From Corinectria fuckeliana (Eukaryota > Ascomycota > Sordariomycetes > Hypocreales > Nectriaceae), in contig WPDH01000088.1 in NCBI GenBank assembly GCA_019137255.1, positions 1 through 64,000 on the forward strand: a stretch of DNA of 64,000 nucleotides, read 5' to 3'. Shown piece by piece: positions 10,233 to 21,874 of the stretch (within the stretch, counting starts at the first letter, position 1; every line of letters starts with the position of its first letter). The translations under genes and the position numbers were made by a program. The notes under the pieces are model-generated. The model saw nothing but the letters and a program-made list of their open reading frames with translations. It did not search any database and was not told where the DNA came from.

Positions 10233-13028
10233 ATGTTTGGTCCTGGCCGTCCCCACCCGCGTCACAAGCAGAGCCTCCTCCGTTTCCTCTTCCCTCGCGC
10301 CGTCCGAGACCGTTATCGCGAGCGACTCCTCAACTTCCACCTCACCACCCTCCCGTACCTCAAACACAACGTCCAGTCTCGGGTCTATCGATACATCGTT
10401 GAGCGACAGCGACGACGCGCCGAGAAGGGGCGCATTGTCGACATCGTCGCAAGGCAGGGCAGGCGACTGTGGCTGGGATCACAAGCTTACCCGCCGCCCC
10501 AGCATGTCAAGGCCCGGACACGGGGTTTAATGGCACGCAAAACGCCGCCTGCGGGAGGGATGATGGGCTATGCCTCGGACCGGCCGTCGAGCCCAGGTAA
10601 CCCGGAGCGCGGCTATAGGAGAAAGAAGTTTGCGGCCATGGCCGGCAGCTTGTACCGGAGTGGGCAAGCTGCGGTTACAGAGATCAAGGAATCATATGCG
10701 CAGACTCGGGCGCGGGGACTAGATGGCCCGAACGAAAACCACGGCCGGATACACATCCCCGGTGCGTTTCCAGACGTGGCCATCACAGTCCAAGGTAACG
10801 ACCAGATGGTCCTATTTCCCTCGTACGCGAAGCGACATAGCAAGCAAGAATGGGGCCAAGAAGGTATGCAATCACAGGCCAAAGACGAGGAATACTGGCG
10901 CCAGGAATGGGAGAGGAACGAGGACCAGAGAGCAATCGTTGATGTTGATGTCCGAGGATGGATATATTCTCCCCACACGGGACCCATGACGAGAAGAAAC
11001 CGGATGTTGATCGGCCTCGCACGGCAACTCAGCGGAATCCCGGCTCCGAGGGCTGATCAGGGTTACAGCTCTAATGTTGCAATGCCTCCACCAACTAGCC
11101 AGGCCGAGGACCTGCGTGAGCAAGAGAAGATTGTTCACGAGGCGGCGCGGATCGAACGCCTGGGACAGGCGGAGAAACAGGTCGCCTACCGGGGAGGCTA
11201 CAGCGAGAGGCCCCCGGAAGATGGCGATGACGCTCAGAGCGTGTATCCCCCGAGAACTCGTAGCGGGAAGCAGTCTCCAGATTCGGCGCCGACCAGCCCG
11301 ACAATGCCAGCCAGGACGTTTTCGTCGAGCACCAACGAGCTCAGTGAAGCTGAGCTGTCAGCTGCCAACGCGAACCTCATGGCCCGAATATCGCCATTCA
11401 TGACGAATCCCGCGGTTGCGCTCCCGATCACCCTTTTCTTCTACAACGATACCAGCTCGCAGTCACGGACGGTTATGACCAATGACGCTGGCCACTTTGC
11501 CATCCGGGCAGCACTCGAATTCGTGCCGACACATGTCAGGGTTTTGGCCAACGAGGATCTGTCGGCAACCCAGGAGATCACGATTACCGAGCCTTACGGA
11601 GTCAGCCTCATCAGCGACGTTGATGACACTGTCAAGAGGTCCAACATTGTTGGCGGTGCCAAAGAAATCTTCCGCAATACCTTTATCCGAGACCTGTCTG
11701 ACCTCACGATTGACGGAGTTAAGGAATGGTTCAACAGGATGCATGATCTCGGTGTCAGCATGCATTACTGTTCAAACAGCCCCTGGCAGCTTTACCCAGT
11801 GTTGGCAAGCTACTTCAAGCTCGTTGGCCTCCCTCCCGGATCCCTCCACTTGAAGCAGTATAGCGGAATGCTCCAGGGCATCTTTGAGCCAGTCGCGGAG
11901 AGGAAGAAGTCCACCTTGAACCGACTGATGAGAGACTTTCCCGAGCGAAAGTTCTTGCTTGTGGGCGACAGTGGCGAGGCCGACCTGGAAGTATATACCG
12001 ATCTAGCGTTGGCGAACCCTGGCCGTATCCTGGCAGTCTTCATCCGAGATGTAACCACACCGGAGGAAAAACCATTCTTTGATTCGGGCTATGGTTTCTC
12101 GCGCAAAAAGAGCATGACATTTGATCAAACCGTCAGCAACGCTAGCCAATCGAGTTTGATATCTGCCGGATCTCGTGAGAGGAAGCTGTCGGCTGGGCCT
12201 GCCATGGGAACACTGATCGACATTTCGAGCGAACCAGAGGAGACGAAAGTCGACCGATCGGCTGCCCTAGCCCAGCTTCGCAACTCGAACACAATGAGGA
12301 CAATGAGCACGCCCGATGTTAGTGCGCGGAAAGCACCGCCACCGCGACCTGCCAAGCCGGCAGCGTTGCGAAGCGCAAAGTCCATCACAGATCTCAAGCA
12401 GGGAGGGATATCGCGAGCAAGCTCCTGGGCGATTGATGAGCCGCGTCCTCCTCAACCTAGGAAGCCTGTTCCTCAAATCAGGGAGGCCCCCACACCACAT
12501 CCTTTGTCGCAGCTTGAGAACTCTTCTCAGCAGTCTTTGAGGAGCAGTAAGAAGATACCACGAAGTGCTGCAGCAGCACAGAAGTGGGACAAGGCTGCAT
12601 CTGCGGCCAGCAACACCACCGGGGAGCGCCCACCACCCCCTCCGCCTCGGCGCCGAGGCACTCCATCTCACATTGCGTCGAGCCCAGCTCTGCCAGCTCT
12701 TCCGCCGAGAAGGTCGCAGACATCAAATTTAGATGTCGACTATGAGCCTCTGCCCCCGCCCAGCACGCTGCCACCCCCATTTGCGGCGACGAGATCAGGC
12801 AGCCGATCGGACGGGAACACGCCCGCGGGGTCACCGAAACTGGGTCCGCAGGTGGTGAACAAGAAGCTGGAACTGTGGAGGCGCCGCCTGGCCGTGGCTC
12901 ACGAGCAGCTCGACGGACTGGGCGTTAAACTGTACACTTGGCGCAGAGGCAGCGATGTTATCGCGGAAGCCGAGGGGATTGTAAAGAAGGCGCTTTCAGA
13001 CATGGAAAGGAGTCAGAGGGCTCGATAG
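10233..13028 (+). CDS. APP1: App1-type phosphatidate phosphatase (DUF2183)
   Basis: An intronless frame of 931 codons. The catalytic part carries the haloacid-dehalogenase-like signature S-D-V-D-D-T at about residues 459-464, followed by VGGAKEIFRNT, and further on the second acidic motif VGDSGEADLEVY, the pair expected in App1 enzymes, Mg-dependent phosphatidate phosphatases linked to actin patches in yeast. A conserved N-terminal block (KKFAAMAGSLYRSG; ITVQGNDQMVLFPSYAKR) precedes it. The C-terminal third is disordered with proline-rich stretches that could bind SH3 proteins, as known for App1. The true start is uncertain: the ATG at 10233 adds an Arg-rich stretch of about 100 residues unlike the family, and the ATGs at 10530, 10560 and 10563 sit just before the conserved block. 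A competing Ser-rich frame covers 10237-10530. Function is confident, the first 110 codons are not. Confidence 0.88.
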   Translation: MFGPGRPHPRHKQSLLRFLFPRAVRDRYRERLLNFHLTTLPYLKHNVQSRVYRYIVERQRRRAEKGRIVDIVARQGRRLWLGSQAYPPPQHVKARTRGLMARKTPPAGGMMGYASDRPSSPGNPERGYRRKKFAAMAGSLYRSGQAAVTEIKESYAQTRARGLDGPNENHGRIHIPGAFPDVAITVQGNDQMVLFPSYAKRHSKQEWGQEGMQSQAKDEEYWRQEWERNEDQRAIVDVDVRGWIYSPHTGPMTRRNRMLIGLARQLSGIPAPRADQGYSSNVAMPPPTSQAEDLREQEKIVHEAARIERLGQAEKQVAYRGGYSERPPEDGDDAQSVYPPRTRSGKQSPDSAPTSPTMPARTFSSSTNELSEAELSAANANLMARISPFMTNPAVALPITLFFYNDTSSQSRTVMTNDAGHFAIRAALEFVPTHVRVLANEDLSATQEITITEPYGVSLISDVDDTVKRSNIVGGAKEIFRNTFIRDLSDLTIDGVKEWFNRMHDLGVSMHYCSNSPWQLYPVLASYFKLVGLPPGSLHLKQYSGMLQGIFEPVAERKKSTLNRLMRDFPERKFLLVGDSGEADLEVYTDLALANPGRILAVFIRDVTTPEEKPFFDSGYGFSRKKSMTFDQTVSNASQSSLISAGSRERKLSAGPAMGTLIDISSEPEETKVDRSAALAQLRNSNTMRTMSTPDVSARKAPPPRPAKPAALRSAKSITDLKQGGISRASSWAIDEPRPPQPRKPVPQIREAPTPHPLSQLENSSQQSLRSSKKIPRSAAAAQKWDKAASAASNTTGERPPPPPPRRRGTPSHIASSPALPALPPRRSQTSNLDVDYEPLPPPSTLPPPFAATRSGSRSDGNTPAGSPKLGPQVVNKKLELWRRRLAVAHEQLDGLGVKLYTWRRGSDVIAEAEGIVKKALSDMERSQRAR

Positions 13029-13181
13029 CTGAGTAGAGGCTGGTTCGGCGCTTGATAAGAAGAGGACGCCCTTGTATACGATAGGTTGGGAGCTCTGGCC
13101 GTGTTTGCTCTCTGCAGTTTCGCAAGAGTAGGAGAGATATATCACTACTGGCCTGGATGAGCGTGTAAACCACAATGGACT

Positions 13182-13195
13182 GGGGGGGGGGGGGG
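13182..13195. repeat. G14 homopolymer
   Basis: Fourteen consecutive G on the plus strand, downstream of the APP1-type gene. Confidence 0.9.
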
Positions 13196-13697
13196 TAAAA
13201 GCAGCTGGAAACCAGAAGACGGAACAGGTTCTTAAGCCTGGTGTTGTAACAACCTAGCATACAAGTTACAACACATTAACATATTCGATAAACACGGAGC
13301 TAGTACAGTTGAGTTGGCCCAAGGACTCGGCACCAAATCCCGCGAAGGATGTACTCTACGTTGAATGACCGGGGTCATGACGGGAGCTTGGAAAGCTTGA
13401 TGTCAATTGACGAGATTCCAAGGTTGACGGCTTTGGCCCTGTCTTTGTGGGGTTCACCGTGCGATGGACGAACAAAGCCACAGCAGCAAAGAGAAAACCC
13501 CCTGCTAGAGACCGGAGCATCCTTCCCTCGTATCCACACCGACCATCCCGGTTTGGCCCCCAATCTTCGTAGCCGCCCACCATGTGCAGTCACCTATTGA
13601 ATCCGAGTCGGAAGTAGATCATTCCGGGCTTTTTGCTGGGCGAAGTTTGTGGCGCAGTCCCGATTTGGAAATAGCCGGAGCATGGGGGCCGTTCCCA

Positions 13698-13714
13698 GGG
13701 GGGGGGGGGGGGGG
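13698..13714. repeat. G17 homopolymer
   Basis: Seventeen consecutive G on the plus strand, the longest homopolymer noticed in the window. Its exact length is the kind of detail that assemblies often get wrong. Confidence 0.85.
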
Positions 13715-14562
13715 TTTAGTCTACATAACTTCCAGGATAAGACAGGGGCAGGACAGAGCGGCAGGGCTTCGGAGAGGCTGTGTGTCGCACGGGGAGGCGC
13801 TGTTCTCATCAGGTTGGTTAGTGCGAGGTGGCTGGGCCAGGGGTGCATGCACCGTTTCAGCCTTGGAAGGCGGGCGGTAAGTTGACTTATTGGATGACGC
13901 CAAGGGGTTGAAGATGGGGGCGGGATTCAAGAGAGAGGAGAGAGAGAGACAGTCTTTGTGTGTTGTTACTTGGTTCACGATGAGGAGATGGACCCAGAGA
14001 CTCATCTGCTCTACTCTAGAGTTCCCTCAGCTCACTACCCTCCAAGTGTCTGGTCCAAGACTCGAAACCAGGTAGTGCTGGAGTTATTGAGCTGACATGA
14101 CCAGGACCTGGAACCGCCCTGCTTACCCTACCGTATACAGTACGTCGTATGTACTACGTAGTAACATCTCCATCGACTCCATCGTCATCTCACTCAATGG
14201 CTCAAGCGGGAACGCCCCCTCCTAGATGGAGGAGGATCCCTTCCGCATCCAGGGGTTCCACCCGTCTGGAGATGCAATGGATCCTACGCAAATCTACATA
14301 GTTAACGACGCCGCCAAGGAGAAGCCAGCCAGTGCCGTTGCCCTCTCGCAAATCCTTCCGTCCAACAGGGATCCTACCAAGCTTTTGCCCTGCCTACCAG
14401 CTGCCCTAGCCTTCTGGCCTTGTTGATCCTGATTCCTCCTCCTCCTTCTGCCCCTCTTCCTCCTCTCATCCTCTTCTCCCGCTCTATCCATCGTGATGCT
14501 CTAACCCTCGCCGTCACGACCTAGAACCTCCCCCCCCCCCCGGACCACCACCGCTCAACACC

Positions 14563-15645
14563 ATGGCCGCCGACCTCGACGCCGCCACGCTCGACTCCAA
14601 CGTCTGGTACCAGCTCACCGAAGCCCGCGTCGACAACTACGACAAGAAGGCCTTCAGCAGCGCGCTGCAGATCGTCGACGACGGCGGCCTGGGCGTCTGG
14701 GCCGCCGTCGAGCAGTACTGGCAGTTCGCGCCCGCCGCCGACGGCCCCGACGGCCGCTACTCGCTGCGCTGCAGCCAGACGGGCGTCTTCAAGCAGCTCT
14801 CCGTCTGCCGCCGCCCCAAGGAGATCGACGACTCCGAGACGCAGCCGTGCATGGCCGACTCGGACGGCACCCGGGCCCAGATGTGGGACGTGGCCGACTG
14901 GGGGAACCAGACGTACCGCTTCGTCAACGTCCGCAACGGCTCCGACTATGTCATGGACGTCCACCCGGGGAACCCGCCCTTCATGAGCTCCGACCTGCGC
15001 GACGACATCCCCATGCCCGGGAGGCATTGGTTGATGACGAGCGTGAGAAAGGTCGACGATGGCGCATACTCGACGGCTTTCACAAAGGTAGGGCGGGGGG
15101 TTGTCTCACTTACACTTACTTGACTTACACCGGCTTACACCGCAACCTCTCCTTAGATCCCTAGCGCAACCGCAGACCACACCACCACAACCGCAACATC
15201 CTCTTCCTCGGACTCCACCGACGACGCCTCCACGTCCACCACATCGTCAGCCTCCGCATCAACCTCCAGCTCCTCCTCATCCCACAGCGGGCTCTCCTCC
15301 GGCGCGGCCGCCGGCATCGGGGTGGGCGTAGGCCTCGGCGTCATCGGGCTCGGGCTCGGGCTCCTCTTCTTCTGGTGGCGCCGGCGCCGCACCCACCGCA
15401 GCGTAGCCCGCGCCGGGATGGCCTCCGAGGAAGCCAAGCCTCCGCTGCCGCCATCGCCAGCGCCGTACTCGGAGTACCACCCGCCGCCGCAGGAGATGTC
15501 CACGGACCGCGAAGTCCGCTCCGAGCTCGACTCCACCCCCGTGTGGGCCAGCACCGTGGGCTCCGGATCGCCCGAGACGCTGCAGGACCACGCCGACGTC
15601 GCCGGAAAGACGAACACCGGCCGCCGTCAGGAACTACCGCATTGA
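14563..15645 (+). CDS. Lectin-like (ricin-B fold) single-pass membrane protein
   Basis: Two exons (14563-15087, 15157-15645; 69-nt intron) give 337 residues. Residues 1 to about 165 resemble a single carbohydrate-binding-type beta-trefoil unit, with aromatic blocks (YWQFAP, AQMWDVADW, YRFVNVRNGSDYVMDVH) and several cysteines. A Ser/Thr-rich stalk (about 180-220), likely O-glycosylated if outside the cell, leads to a glycine-rich transmembrane helix at about 225-249 ending in R-R-R-R, then a proline-rich cytoplasmic tail. This is the layout of fungal surface sensors, but no signal peptide is visible after the ATG at 14563. Either insertion uses the helix itself, or an upstream exon has been missed. 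The ricin-B call is by pattern resemblance; membrane topology is inferred. Codon use is very GC-rich, and a C12 run precedes the ATG. Confidence 0.7.
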
Positions 15646-16080
15646 AGGAAGACATCCTCTGCAAAGGAGGGAGAACTGCAATGATTCGTTTCTGATACCA
15701 TAGCTTGGACCGCAAGCGCATCTATTTTGATTTATTTATTTTTCTATTCTTAAGCCAGGTATTCGTACTTCGTACACTACAATCATGTTTGGCAGAGGTA
15801 GCCGAGGGGGGGTTGAAGAGGCAAAATCACATTTGAAGGGATTTATAATGTACATACATTTACGTAGCATCTTGAGCATTTCAATTGGGCACTGAACCAG
15901 CGATAAACTAACAAGTTTCAATTCTTCATGCTATTGAAACTGATAATAGCAGGACGTCCTTGGAACCAAAATGTTCCAGGTTCCGCCCTGCTGCTTATGG
16001 TACCAAACTCCATGTCTCCCTCCTCCTATCCATGTTTCTGCCCCAACCAGACACCCACGCTTTCCTCAAGACAGCTGCAA
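15646..16080. other. Short spacer between convergent genes
   Basis: This 435-base segment holds both 3' flanks of the lectin-like gene (plus) and the DIP2/CPS1 gene (minus). It is AT-rich near 15720-15760, with a TACTTCGTA element at 15766-15774. No terminator can be defined. Confidence 0.5.
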
Positions 16081-19000
16081 TCATCGTGAGTCCGTGTTGT
16101 CCGTAAGGTTCATGTGCGCCATGGCATTCCTTGACCATTCCTCCTCATCTCCCCCTACCGGCTTTCTCTTCTTCCAGCTCATGTCCTCACGTCCATCCCC
16201 GCCTGGCAATCGGATCTGGGGCGTCAGCTGGTCATTTGGCAACTCGGCTATATGCCCTCCCCCGAGGGGGCCTTGCTCCGACTCCGATGCGGTACCGAAC
16301 CGCGCAAAGTCAGGCATACCGAATCCTTGTTCCGTGAGGCTGAGGCTCAACGGCTCCGGAGGAGCGGACACTACCGGCTGGTAGTCCGCCATAGGTGTGA
16401 TTTCGCCTGAATAGTCGCCCGAAGCTACGCGCGAGTCGGGCTGCCCCATCGTGCTGTTTCTAGATGGAGGAGCAAAGGAGAAGCGGTGATCCACCGCCTG
16501 TTCGTGCTCCGGTTGTTCCAGAATCTGAGGAGCATGCTCGACATTCCTCAGGCTGGAGCCAGGAGCTCCCGCGCCTCCACTTCGTACACTGACCATGGAG
16601 GCTCTGGTATCTATTGCTTCTCCGCCGGGGTTCATCATCTCGTTTAGTGAAGCCGTGTCAACGTCGCGAATAGCAAACTGAGCCAGGGTCCGCATCTTGC
16701 GAGTCACCCAGCCAGCTAGGATCTTGCCGCGCTGCTTCTCTCCCAGACGCGAGCGTGGAAAGTCCCCTTTGTTGACAAAGGCAACGATATCAACAATGAT
16801 TTGATGCTCATTGAGGATGGCGTTGACAATCACGGGCACAATCGACGCCAGGTACGGCTTGCGGCTGACCTCGACCAAGACCACAACCAGACCACCAGCT
16901 TGGAAGACAGCACTGCAGGATTGTTAATCGACGAGTCAAGGTCTCAAGAGCATCTCACTTACCAGCCGTTGCTGACAATGTTCCGATGGCATCGTTCAAC
17001 CGAATTCTCAATGTCCATCGGGAAGTGGCTCAGGCCGTTAATCTCAAACGTCTCTCCGATGCTTCCCAGGACAAATAGCACTTGCATGTCCACTTGAGCA
17101 CCGTTCGGGCCAATCGGGCGGCTAACGTTGTGCAGGAAGCCGAGATCACCAGTTCTGATATACTGGACGCTCGGATCGCCATCTACAGCTCGGCCATCGA
17201 AGCGCTCAGCGTCGAAAGCATCCTTCGATCCGTAAAAGGATTTGACGCAGGCTTCGGAGTCCACCCAGATCTCCCCGTATTCTCCGTCGAGGCAGTGCAG
17301 CCTACTTTCCGGATTGACAATAGCAATCTGCGTTGAAACAGGAACCATTCCAGAGTCTTGCACCAACAAAGCCTGGGGGCTCGACTCTGGATCAACAGGG
17401 ATGACCAGTCCACGTCGAAGTGCCTGGGTATCTAGCCAGAGTTCGATGGGTTCAACGCACATGTACGACCTCGAAGCAACCATGGGGTTGAGGACATGGG
17501 AGTAGACCGTGTTGATGGCCGTCTTATCAAGACCAGCCGCGGCAAAGTGGAGTCGCACTTTCTGGAATACATCGACTCTCGGTCGACCCTCGGCTGTTAT
17601 CATCATGTTCTTCATCTCATGGAGCGTGAAACCTTTGGCTTGCATGGAAGCCATGGCATGGTCGAGCATCTGGGACGTCGCATATGTATCCTTGATCTTG
17701 TACCTTGATAAGGTGACGAAAAGCGACATTGGGTTGGCAGCGAACTCGACTGGCGAGAGCAGGTACGTCGGAGTGCCCACGTAGACGCCCATCAAGCAAG
17801 TGTGGATGAAGCCGAGACCCGTTGTACTTCGAACACAACCAAGCACAGGTCGGGTGCTCGTCATTTGGCAGGTTTCCTTTTGGACCTTGCACATGCCGAG
17901 AATAGTATCGTGGCCCAGCTGAACGGCAATTCTTCGCTGATCCGGAGTCCAGTATGTCCAAACAATGACGGGATACCCAGGACGGATCCAGGCGGGGTCG
18001 ATTGTAAGTCTCAGCTCCCTCAATCCGTTATTCTGTTTGGGAGGCTTGGTGGTATTGTAGACGTTGGGGCTGGAGATTTTGAGAATCTGTGCAGACTGCT
18101 TGATGTGGCTTCCCACAACCTTGAGCTTGATAAGGTGGTCCACCTCCTGGTTCACCAGGACGGCCTTGACGTTGTAATCCGCGACAATGTGCAGGAATGC
18201 AGGCACGTCTTCGTTGAGTCGGTTCTGGTCCAACGGGGCGAGGGGGATGACGATGGCGCCTAGCGTTATGCAGGCATGTACGGCAAAGACGAACTCCTCG
18301 GAATGAGTGTACATGAGGATCACATGGTCTCCGGGCTTGACCTTGACCTTGTTCTTCAGGTACATGGCGACAGCAGCAACCTTCGTGTCGAACTTCTTCC
18401 AGGTGACACCCTTTCCTTCTCTCCCTCGGCCATCGATTGTGCATAAAGCCAGTTCTTCTGGTTGGCGAGCTACGCGCCATTGAATGAGGTCCGAGATACA
18501 CGAAAAGTTATTCAGTGGCGTCGAGGTTCTGTCATCCATAACAACTTCTCGTCTGTCGACACCCGAGTACTGTTTGTCAGCGGGCAGCAGGAACTCAGCA
18601 CGCGAGTCTGATGCAAGCTGAGACCATATGCCGCCCATAGGGTCCACTCCGATAGGCAGGTTCAAGACTGCGTGTTCCACGCCAAACTTGACATGAACGC
18701 ATGGAAGATTGCCGAGATCAAACTCTCGGCGACAAAGCATGTTTCCGATCTCACGCCTGCCGTTCTTAACGACTCTGGGCAGAGAATTGGGCGCTGTGAT
18801 CATGACGCAATACAGCCGCATGTGATGCTCTGTCATGAGAACCTCCATGGCTCGCTCAGCTAGTGACTCTAGAAGAGCCGTATCCGGCTGTCGAGGCGGG
18901 CCTCCGTTGGTGAGCGGCGCCGTCGACGCTGCTGCTGACTCTAGGACAACGACGGGAAGATGTTCGTCATTGACAAAGACATCGAAAGCAGAGCAGTCGT

Positions 19001-21874
19001 AAATCTTGGGAACATTCTTGACGATGCTGACAACAATGTGCTGAACAAAAAAGTACCGGTACTCTGCAATCTCGTGCCCATGCTCGACCCACTCGACCCT
19101 TTGACGAATGCGGTCCTCATAGAGTCCGAGCACGAAGATCTTGCCCTCGATGACGGTTCCTAGCAAGCCGGTCCGTAGAAACTCAGGCTCCACAGGGTTT
19201 GGTGTAGGATCACCGGGGTCGAATTTGTACGGTCGTGCGTGGAAGATCAGTTCGGTGTTCTTAGGTTGCGCCCAGAAGCCACCCGATAATGAAGGCGAGT
19301 CGACCCAGATTTCTCCCACCGAGTGGGAAGATGCAAGAAGACCGGTCTCGGGATCGACGACGGAGAGCGTGGCATCTGGAATTGGATATCCAAAAGCACC
19401 CACCCGAACCAACCCAGGCTCATCTGAGCCCCTCTTTCGTACTTCGTCGCCGATCGCAACCACGATGACTTCGTTGGTCTTGAGAGCCTCGCGATCCAAG
19501 AGCACCTCGCCGAGTTCGTTCTTCGCACGCTCTTCGGTCGTTGTCGTTCCACCACCCCCCAAAAGACTGCCAAAGCCGTTGGAGGGGGCCGTCTTTTCTT
19601 CTTCCTTCTCTCCTCCGTCCAAATCGTTCTCTTCCTCGACGTCAATCTTCAGGGGAACGCCCATGCGCTCCTCTCCTCCCAGCCAGTCTCGGACACTAAT
19701 GACCATGCCACCATGTTCAGGAAGACACAGCATGGGGGCCACCACTTCGCGCGCACGTGGGTTTCTTAGTGGACGTAGCCATCGGTCTGCCAGCACCTCG
19801 TGGAATCCACTGTCCACAGTCAAAGTGTCGATCAGGCAAAGTTTGACCATCTGGAAGTTGGGCTCGGTTCCCTTCTTGAAGTTTCGAGTCGTCATTGGGT
19901 CTGATTGGTAGTTGTAAGCGGCCCGCTTTAGGCCTGGGTAGTCTGCGATCATAATAGTGGCCTTATACTTGGTGATAAGATGCGCGTACAGGCCAGGGAC
20001 ATCAACGGCTTTGTTGTCGAACCAAACAGTTGTGTGGCCGCCATAGACCGTCAACAAAACGCTCAAGATCATACCGATACCCTGACGCGGGTCGAGGTAT
20101 GAGAGCATGATCTCACTGCTCGCGCCACCCCCAATCAACCGACCATTCTTGTCTCGGAGGGAGGGGTTGAAAGTGTCCCCAGGTCCATTACTAGGCACGG
20201 TGGAGATGATGGCGCTCATACAGGCCATCTGATGCATGATCGTCCGGTGGCTCAGTACAACGCCTCTTAGGTCTCCGGTCGGGGCTCTGGAGAACTCGAT
20301 ATATGCCAGGTCGGGAACAGAAAGGGCAGGGACGTCGTCCTTCTTCTTAGGATGGTAGCCGCCAAACTCATTCGTCTTCCACCACTCAACACCCTTAGGC
20401 CAAGTTAGCTTCTGGGTCGCAATGTCCCGTTGAAAAGCTTTGAGATTGTTGTCGGTCGTCAGCGCAAGATGGGCTTGAGTCGAAGTCAGGACTTGATTGA
20501 GTCGCTGGTAGTCTTGCAGGTCATTAATGGGCACTGCCACGACACCGGCAATGAAACATCCCAGCATAGCAATAGCGAAATCAATGACCTCCGAGTCACG
20601 GTAAATCAGGGCCACTCGGTCGCCTCGATAGAGCGAGCTCTTATCTCGGATAACTTGCGCAACCTTTTCGGCCCTCGAGGCTAGTTTTTCCCAGGTGATC
20701 GAGGCAATCTCCTTGCCTTTGCCATCCAGGACCCAGTATGCTGGCTTCTTAGGCGTCGTTCGACCTCTGTGCCTAAGAACAGCAGCGATGTTGTCAAACT
20801 TGGACATGGGGGTAGAGTCGTCATGGGGGTCTTGAATCGCAAATGGCACCTCGCGGGGTTCGAGGGGTGGCTGGTACTCGAGGGCTTCGGGAGGCGGTAG
20901 ATCACTAGCCGTTAACATGGGAGGCGCCATGGCGGCCGTTGGAGAGAATGCGTCGCTTGAGTATCGTTGTTGGGGCGCTCCATACTCAACGGTTTGGGGC
21001 TGGTCATAGTGTTGCTGCCCCGCAAAGTCGGAGAAGTAACCCTGGGAGTCGAGGAGGGTTGTGGTTCTCCCGTCGTAGGGTTGCTGCTGCTGCTGCTGCC
21101 GCGGACCACCGTATGCGCCCTGCTGTTCGGGCTTAAAAGCGTAGTCGCCCGACACCATGGTGCCGCTTCTGGCCGGAGGGGTTTCGACATGGCTTGGGGA
21201 GAGGAAGAGCGATTCCCGCTGAGGGCCGGCAAGCGCACGCTCGTTGATCGGAACCCCGGGCATCAAGAGCGTCGCAGGATGGGAGCCTCCAGACGACTGG
21301 GCTGCGGAGCCGTATGCTAGGACGGGCTGGTAAACGGGCGAGCTGGGGCTGTCGGGGATAGGGCCGCCGCTGCTACCCAGGGCGCCAAAGGCTGATACGC
21401 GATGGCCATCGCCCGAAGGATGCATTGAGTCGTCGGGGGAGTGTATGCGTAGGCCGCTCTGGGGTTCTGCGGCTTGGGGCACGGCCTGAGGCGCGTTGTG
21501 GAGTGGAGAGGAGACATAGAATTGCGAGAACAGCTGCGTCCGTCGTTTCTGGTAGCTGTGATGACGGGTTAGCCAACGATCGTGAACAGAGCGGAGACGG
21601 TGTGGACGAGGTCGTGGACAACGCTCACCCTTTCTGTGTGATATCTCCCTCCTACAGACACATCCGGGTCAGTCTCATCCAATCATTACAAGCCAGCGAA
21701 GCCAGCCAGAGCACTGCGAGTGCTCGAGAGTTGAGTTTGATGGCGTCAGGGAGGAGGCCATCAGGATTGTGGCGTGGGGCAGCAACGGAGGGCGGCAGGG
21801 ACAGGACGTACCTCAAGCTCGCGATCGAGCTCTTCGAGCCTGTCCTGAAGCTCGGGAGTAATTTCGGCCGCCAT
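16081..21874 (-). CDS. CPS1: DIP2/CPS1-type tandem adenylation-domain protein
   Basis: Four exons (21874-21812, 21651-21629, 21555-16963, 16912-16081) join in frame to 1836 residues; introns are 160, 73 and 50 nt. The first two short exons plus the start of exon 3 encode a DMAP1-binding-type N-terminus (PELQDRLEELDRELEEGDIT). A Pro/Gln-rich linker follows, then two AMP-binding (adenylate-forming) domains, from about residue 285 to 900 and from about 1045 to 1700. The N-terminal one begins near FDNIAAVLRHRG and the C-terminal one near SCISDLIQWR. This is the architecture of animal DIP2 and fungal Cmr2/CPS1. Family knowledge: DIP2-type proteins act on acyl-lipid pools, and fungal CPS1 homologues have been tied to virulence and stress tolerance. 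No thiolation or condensation domain is visible, so this is not a peptide synthetase module. The C-terminal 200 residues look disordered. Confidence 0.92.

Larger units (their letters stand above)
13029..14562. other. Spacer with long G and C homopolymer runs
   Basis: It separates the APP1-type gene from the lectin-like gene. It has a run of 14 G at 13182-13195, a run of 17 G at 13698-13714 and a run of 12 C at 14530-14541, the last ending 21 bases before the next ATG. Frames here are short. Palindromic TACGTA-like sequence occurs around 14140-14165. No gene is supported. Confidence 0.55.

Noticed and set aside
16081..21874. Possibility that the large adenylation gene is a non-ribosomal peptide synthetase.
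   Set aside because: Two adenylation domains are present, but no thiolation or condensation domain, and the N-terminus is of the DIP2/DMAP1-binding type.
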